A stretch of 27,282 nt of DNA from Kiloniellales bacterium (GTDB taxonomy: Bacteria; Pseudomonadota; Alphaproteobacteria; Kiloniellales; JAKSBE01), in assembly GCA_030067055.1 (NCBI GenBank), contig JASJAL010000060.1, forward strand, positions 1 to 27,282, given 5' to 3'. Every line of letters starts with the position of its first letter. Position 1 is the first letter of the stretch. Below, in pieces: positions 23,187-27,282 of the stretch. Below the pieces are notes generated by a model. It was not told the DNA's origin and ran no database searches. It was given only the letters and a program-made list of their open reading frames with translations. The translations under genes and the position numbers were made by a program.

Positions 23187-23214
23187 TGTAATTGCCCAAA
23201 GCTTGTGTAATTGC
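23187..23214 (+). repeat. Direct repeat of TGTAATTGC before the smoC-like gene
   Basis: TGTAATTGC occurs at 23187-23195 and again at 23206-23214, starts 19 nt apart, 33 nt before the regulator ATG. TGTAAT is also -10-like. It could be a promoter element or an autoregulatory site; this is uncertain. Confidence 0.35.
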
Positions 23215-23246
23215 TAGTTTTCTGGGTCAGCAGACCTGGAGGTGAG

Positions 23247-24227
23247 ATGCCCGACTCTTCGCCCGGCCCCACGGACCGTCCGGTTGACAAGCGACGCGAC
23301 GATGCGGCGCGGGCCGCCTGGCTCTACTTCATCGGCGATCGCACCCAGGACGAAATCGCGGCTCAACTCGATCTGTCGCGCCAGGCGGTTCAGCGGCTGG
23401 TCGCCTTCGCGGTGAGCGAGAAGCTCATCAAGTTTCGGCTGGATCATCCCATAGCGTCCTGTACCGAACTCGCGGCCAGGCTCGTCGAGCGCCATGGGCT
23501 CGAGTTCTGCGACGTGACCCCCAGCGACCCGGAAGCACCGGCTGCAATCGCGGGCATCGCCGGGGCAACGGCGACGCGCCTGCAGCGCCTCTTGGCATCC
23601 AAGGTGCCGATGGTCGTGTGCGTCGGTACCGGCCGCACGTTGCGGGCCGCCGTCGAGGAAATGGACACGCTCGACCGTCCGCAGCACAAGGTCGTTTCCC
23701 TGGTCGGCGCCATGGCGGCGGGTGGCCACGCCAGTCCTTACGACGTGGTCATGCGGCTCGGCGACAAGGTTGGCGCACAGCGCTATCCCATGCCGGCGCC
23801 CGTGCTGACCGAGACGATCGAGGACCGCGAGGGGATTCAAAGCCAGCGCGCTTTCGCGGTCCTGCGGGAGCTGCGAGAGCAAGCCCGCGCGAGCTTCGTC
23901 GGGATCAGCGAGATCGACTGGCAGGCGCCGGTCCATCGCGACGGCTTCATGTCCGACACCGACATCTCGGCCCTGGTCGAGGCGGGCGCCGTCGGCGAGA
24001 TCACCGGGTGGTCCTTCGACCCGGACGGCCGGCCGCTCGATTGCTCGGTGAATCGGCGGATCGCCAGCCTGCCGCTCGAGATTCCGCCGGGTCGCCTCAC
24101 CGTGGTGGTGGGCGGCGGACCGAAGAAGGTCGCACCCTTGAAGGCCGCCCTGAAGGGCAGGCTGGTGTCGGCCCTCATCACCGACGAGGCGACGGCAGAG
24201 GCGATCCTCTCTGACGCCAATTCCTAG
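23247..24227 (+). CDS. smoC: SorC-family transcriptional regulator, SmoC-like
   Basis: Sugar-responsive regulator, 326 aa. The N-terminal HTH (about residues 33-58) reads TQDEIAAQLDLSRQAVQRLV. The rest is a SorC sugar-binding domain with VVCVGTGRTLRAAVEEM (motif for phosphosugar binding), VVSLVGAMA, a central FVGISEIDW and C-terminal VVVGGGPKKVAPLKAALKG. ATG 23247 has GGAGGTGAG directly upstream; the frame opens at a TTG (23211) that I reject. It is divergent from smoE, and the palindromes between them are likely targets. SorC proteins can activate or repress. The name SmoC follows the operon context. Confidence 0.9.
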   Translation: MPDSSPGPTDRPVDKRRDDAARAAWLYFIGDRTQDEIAAQLDLSRQAVQRLVAFAVSEKLIKFRLDHPIASCTELAARLVERHGLEFCDVTPSDPEAPAAIAGIAGATATRLQRLLASKVPMVVCVGTGRTLRAAVEEMDTLDRPQHKVVSLVGAMAAGGHASPYDVVMRLGDKVGAQRYPMPAPVLTETIEDREGIQSQRAFAVLRELREQARASFVGISEIDWQAPVHRDGFMSDTDISALVEAGAVGEITGWSFDPDGRPLDCSVNRRIASLPLEIPPGRLTVVVGGGPKKVAPLKAALKGRLVSALITDEATAEAILSDANS

Positions 24228-24237
24228 GACTTGATCG

Positions 24238-24281
24238 CCTCCGAAGCGATTCCCGCGAGTACCATGACTCCCGATCGGAGG
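24238..24281. other. Inverted repeat in the smoC-dhaK convergent gap
   Basis: CCTCCGA (24238-24244) and TCGGAGG (24275-24281) form a 7-bp stem with a 30-nt loop. It lies in the short gap between the converging genes. No T-run is seen, so a terminator role is doubtful. Confidence 0.25.
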
Positions 24282-24316
24282 ATTGCGCCCAGGCGGTTCG
24301 GACGCAGTCGTGCGGG

Positions 24317-25309
24317 TCACGCGCCCCAGCGCAGCGCTGCGGTGTGGACCGGCGCGTCCCAGAGCCGGAGCATCTCGTCGTCGACCCGGGTGAGGGTGAT
24401 CGAGCAGCCGGCCATGTCGAGCGAGGTGCAGTAGTTGCCGACCAGCGAGCGGGCGATGGTCAGCCCGCGGTCCTGGCAAAGCACGGCCGCAGCCTGGTAG
24501 ACCAGGTAAAGCTCCATCAGAGGCGTGCCACCCATCCCATTGACGAACAGAAGAACTTGATCGCCCTTCTTCGGGTCGACGGACTCCGTGATGGCGCCCA
24601 GCATCTCGGTGGCGATCTCCTCCGCGGTCGCCAGGGCGACCCGGCGCCGGCCCGGCTCGCCGTGAATGCCGACGCCCATCTCCATCTCGCCTTCGCCGAG
24701 CTCGAAGGTCGGCTTGCCGGCGGCGGGCACGGTGCAGCTGGTCAGCGCCACGCCCATCGATCCGGTCGCGGCGTTGACGCGGTCGCCCAGGGCCTGACAG
24801 GCGGCGAGGTCGGCGCCTTCTTCCGCCGCGGCGCCGACGATCCTCTCGACCACCACGGTGCCGGCGACGCCGCGCCGGCCCTGGGTGTAGAGCGAGTCCT
24901 CGACCGCGACGTCGTCGTTGGTCAGCACCGTCGCAGACTCGCCGTCGAGCATCTCGGCGGCCATCTCGAAGTTCATCACGTCGCCGGAGTAGTTCTTGAC
25001 CACGAAGAGGATGCCGGCACCGCCGTCGACCGCCTGGGCCGCGGCGAGCATCTGGTCCGGGGTCGGCGAGGTGAAGACCTCGCCGGGGCAGGCGGCGTCC
25101 AGCATGCCCTTGCCGACGAAACCGGCGTGCAGCGGCTCGTGGCCGGAGCCGCCGCCGGATACAAGGGCGACCTTGCCCTGGCTGGCCCCGCCGACACGGG
25201 TGACGAACTTCGGCGCCAGGCTGACCGTGACCAGGTCGCCGTGGGCGGCGCCAAAGCCGTTCAGGCTCTCGTTCAACACGTCGTCGACGGCGTTGATCAG
25301 CTTTTTCAT
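24317..25309 (-). CDS. dhaK: Dihydroxyacetone kinase subunit DhaK
   Basis: Substrate-binding subunit of PTS-type dihydroxyacetone kinase, 330 aa. The two conserved His-containing motifs are present: SGGGSGHEP (His58) and GIHGEPG (His216), the latter forming the covalent hemiaminal bond with the ketone. The NYSGD segment (Asp110) and NDDVAV (131-136) also fit. ATG 25309 has GGGGAG upstream and is preferred over the earlier frame start at 25357, which overlaps the upstream gene. It lies 16 nt after the small HTH gene. DhaL, the ADP-binding partner, is not in the window. The natural substrate could be dihydroxyacetone or a related ketose such as erythrulose. Confidence 0.96.
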   Translation of the reverse strand: MKKLINAVDDVLNESLNGFGAAHGDLVTVSLAPKFVTRVGGASQGKVALVSGGGSGHEPLHAGFVGKGMLDAACPGEVFTSPTPDQMLAAAQAVDGGAGILFVVKNYSGDVMNFEMAAEMLDGESATVLTNDDVAVEDSLYTQGRRGVAGTVVVERIVGAAAEEGADLAACQALGDRVNAATGSMGVALTSCTVPAAGKPTFELGEGEMEMGVGIHGEPGRRRVALATAEEIATEMLGAITESVDPKKGDQVLLFVNGMGGTPLMELYLVYQAAAVLCQDRGLTIARSLVGNYCTSLDMAGCSITLTRVDDEMLRLWDAPVHTAALRWGA

Positions 25310-25325
25310 CGCTTTTCTCCCCTGA

Positions 25326-25763
25326 CTAGGATCGCTCGTCGTTTCGGGCGAGCGCAATCAAGCGCCGGGCCAGTTCCTCGATGGCCTCGGCGACCTCGGC
25401 CTGGCGCTTCGGATCGTCGAAGGCCGGGATCTCGATCTGGAGCACCCGACGACCGGTTGCGGCGACCTCTTCCGGAAAGACCGCCTGCTGCGGGTGGGCC
25501 TTGCGGTAGGCCGCGAGAAAGGCACGGCGTTCCTCCGGCGAGAAATGGCAGATCTTCATGATGCTGGCGACGTGCTGCGCCGGCAAGGGCACCCGGTAGT
25601 TGGGGTTCGTGATCTGCGAGACGAAGCTCTTGTGCGTGCCCAAGGCCTCGGCAATACGCTGACGGGTGCCCGAGGGCCGCCGCTCGAGGAAGGTCTTCAA
25701 GAGGCTCTTGTAGGCCCCGACCGCCTGGCCCGTATCCGGCCGGTCCTCTGCGGTCTCGTTCAT
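25326..25763 (-). CDS. Small HTH protein of the dha operon, function unknown
   Basis: 145 aa. The central part has a lambda-repressor-like helix-turn-helix: RQRIAEALGTHKSFVSQITN (about residues 34-53), followed by HVASIMKICHFSPEERRAFLAAY. The C-terminal part is a charged helix (RQAEVAEAIEELARRLIALA). The ATG overlaps the stop of the EI gene in ATGA, so the two are translationally coupled. Its place between a PTS phosphotransfer enzyme and DhaK suggests a regulator of this operon. I have no named family for it. Confidence 0.85.
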   Translation of the reverse strand: MNETAEDRPDTGQAVGAYKSLLKTFLERRPSGTRQRIAEALGTHKSFVSQITNPNYRVPLPAQHVASIMKICHFSPEERRAFLAAYRKAHPQQAVFPEEVAATGRRVLQIEIPAFDDPKRQAEVAEAIEELARRLIALARNDERS

Positions 25764-27282
25764 GGGCTCGCCGCCTGGCCGCGGTAGGCCCGCAGCGCCA
25801 GCTTGATCCGTCCGAGCTGCGCCGGGGCCACCGAAAGCGACCGCAGACCGCAGTCGAGCAGGCGCGGAACCAGGGCGGGGTCGCTGGCCAGGTCGCCGCA
25901 GAGCCCGATCTCGACACCGCGTGTCCCGGCGGCCTCGACGCTGCGCCGGATCAGCTCCAGCACCGCCGGGTGATCGGCGAGTGCGAGGCCGGTCAGGGCC
26001 GGATTGTCGCGCGCCGCCGCCATGACGTACTGGACCAGGTCATTGGAGCCGATGGAGTAGAAGTCGGCCTCGAAGTCCCCTGCGGTCAGCGCCGCCGCCG
26101 GGACCTCGATCATGATGCCCAGGGCCGGCGTGCCATGGGCGACGCCATCGGCGGCCAGCTCGGCCAGAATGTCATCGAACAGCCGCCGTGCCTGCTCGAG
26201 TTCTTCCGGCAGGGTGACCATGGGCAGCATCACCTTCAGCGGGCCCTCGGCGGCAGCCCGCGCCAGGGCGCGCAGCTGGACCCGGAAGACCTCGGGGCGG
26301 GCGAGGGAGAGTCGCAGCCCGCGCTGGCCCAGAAAGGGATTGGATTCCGCGTCCAGGGTGACGCCGGGGATCGGCTTGTCGCCGCCGGCGTCCAGGGTCC
26401 GGATCGTGACCGGCTTGCCGCCGGCCCAGGCGAGGATCCGGCGGTAGACCGCGAGCTGCGCGGCCTCGTCCGGCGGCTCGTTGCCCTCGAAGAGGAACTC
26501 GGTGCGGGTGAGGCCGATGCCGTCGCAATGCTCCGCGGAAAGACCGTCCAGCATTGCTGGGTCGTCGACGTTAATCAGGACCTGGATCCGGGCGCCCTCC
26601 GCCGTGACCGCGTCCTCTCCCAGCGCCTCGGCCGCGGCCTCGTCGCCCGCCGCGCGGGCCAGGATCCGGCTCTGGACCTGCGCCAGGGTGCCGTCGCTGG
26701 GCGCCAGGATCAGCTGCCCGGCCTCGGCGTCGAGCACCGCCGGGGCATCCGGGGCCAGGTGGTCCAGGTTCGCATCGAGGCCGACGATCAAGGGAATGCC
26801 CCGCGCCCGGGCCAGGATGGCGACGTGGCTGGTCTTGCTGCCGCCGCGGATCGCGCCGCCGCCGAGGCGTTGCCAGTCGAGCTCGAGGAAGCGGCTCGGG
26901 GTCAGGTCCTCGGCGACCAGGATGGCACCCTCGGCGAAGGTCGCTTGGCGACCAGTGTCCTTGCCGACCAAGGCGCGCAGCACGCGATCCTTCAGGTCGC
27001 TCAGGTCCTCGGCCCGGGCCGAGAGGTACTCGTCGTCGCCCTTTCGGTACTCGGCGATCTCCTTGTCCAAGGCCTCGTCCCAGGCGCCGTGGGCGGTGCC
27101 GCCGGCCTGAATGGCCTTGAAGATCGGCGCCAGCAGGTCGTCGTCCTCCAGCAGCGCCTGCTGGAACTCTAGAATTCCAGCTGCCAGCTCGTCCTCCCCG
27201 GCAACCAGGGCGGCCAGCTCCTCCTTGGCCAGGGCGATCGCCCGCAGGAGGGCGTCGCACTCCTGCGCGACGCTGCCGACCC
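25760..27282 (-). CDS. EI-type PEP-protein phosphotransferase (DhaM/PtsI-like), partial
   Basis: The reading frame runs to the right edge, so the N-terminus is missing; about 507 codons are visible. The order is the EI helical domain (LLEDDDLLAPIFKAI...GAWDEAL), then the phosphohistidine loop GGSKTSHVAILARARG with His at 26825-26827, and the PEP-binding barrel with QRGLRLSLARPEVF, YSIGSNDLVQYVMAAARDNP and LCGDLASDP (conserved Cys). This transfers phosphate from PEP to HPr or DhaM domains. In alphaproteobacteria EI is often fused with DhaM/HPr in dha operons, and the missing part could hold those domains. An in-frame TTG at 27070 is internal, not the start. Confidence 0.93.
   Translation of the reverse strand, partial: VGSVAQECDALLRAIALAKEELAALVAGEDELAAGILEFQQALLEDDDLLAPIFKAIQAGGTAHGAWDEALDKEIAEYRKGDDEYLSARAEDLSDLKDRVLRALVGKDTGRQATFAEGAILVAEDLTPSRFLELDWQRLGGGAIRGGSKTSHVAILARARGIPLIVGLDANLDHLAPDAPAVLDAEAGQLILAPSDGTLAQVQSRILARAAGDEAAAEALGEDAVTAEGARIQVLINVDDPAMLDGLSAEHCDGIGLTRTEFLFEGNEPPDEAAQLAVYRRILAWAGGKPVTIRTLDAGGDKPIPGVTLDAESNPFLGQRGLRLSLARPEVFRVQLRALARAAAEGPLKVMLPMVTLPEELEQARRLFDDILAELAADGVAHGTPALGIMIEVPAAALTAGDFEADFYSIGSNDLVQYVMAAARDNPALTGLALADHPAVLELIRRSVEAAGTRGVEIGLCGDLASDPALVPRLLDCGLRSLSVAPAQLGRIKLALRAYRGQAASP

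Noticed and set aside
22904..23290. Minus-strand ORF of 128 codons across the smo promoter region
   Set aside because: It covers the operators and the regulator start, has no domain and lacks coding character.

Overview
This is a GC-rich, gene-dense window from a proteobacterial chromosome, most likely an alphaproteobacterium of the Rhodospirillales/Rhodobacterales type. The reasons are a Rhodobacter-like smo polyol operon, several TRAP, TAXI and Bug-type binding proteins, and extragenic palindromes of the TGGAT-stem-TCAAG-stem-ATGACA kind. It is an accessory catabolism and transport region. I see no rRNA, tRNA, CRISPR array, insertion sequence, phage or defence gene.

Region A (1-8993) is a divergent catabolic locus. 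A GntR/UTRA regulator heads a minus-strand operon that continues with a complete TRAP transporter (DctP, DctQ, DctM), an SDR lacking the catalytic Tyr, a TcuA-like FAD dehydrogenase and an orphan Bug/TctC binding protein. On the plus strand are a LigI-like amidohydrolase and a class II aldolase/adducin-family protein. A perfect 18-bp palindrome lies between the two units and is the likely GntR operator. The gene set suggests uptake and oxidation of a di- or tricarboxylate or aromatic-derived acid; the substrate is not determined.

Region B (9060-10444) holds a CRP-like regulator with an intact cyclic-nucleotide cassette and a CRP-type recognition helix. After its terminator comes a CRP-type GTGA-N6-TCAC dyad, then a gene for a 38-residue membrane protein, then a strong terminator.

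Region C (10445-13868) has an enolase-superfamily dehydratase-like enzyme on the minus strand, opposite SDR, cupin (dihydroxyacetophenone-dioxygenase-like) and SDR genes on the plus strand. A REP-like palindrome pair precedes the last SDR.

Region D (13918-17012) has a CinA-family protein with a degenerate C-terminal amidase domain, an AT-rich intergenic stretch, a small exported protein of unknown function and a TAXI-type binding protein without a visible permease.

Region E (17091-24227) is a sorbitol/polyol operon read leftward: smoE, smoF, smoG, smoK, smoS and a second polyol-type SDR. A SorC-family regulator (smoC-like) is divergent from it. The intergenic region holds a good sigma70-type promoter with two nested palindromes and a possible 46-codon leader ORF.

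Region F (24317-27282) is a leftward dihydroxyacetone-kinase operon: an EI-type PEP phosphotransferase cut by the right edge, a small HTH protein and DhaK. DhaL is not in the window.

The ordinary parts are well-known families. The least explained parts are the CRP-regulator/small-membrane-protein unit, the Tyr-less SDR within the GntR locus, the degenerate CinA, the layered smo control region, and two REP elements that differ only by compensatory changes.
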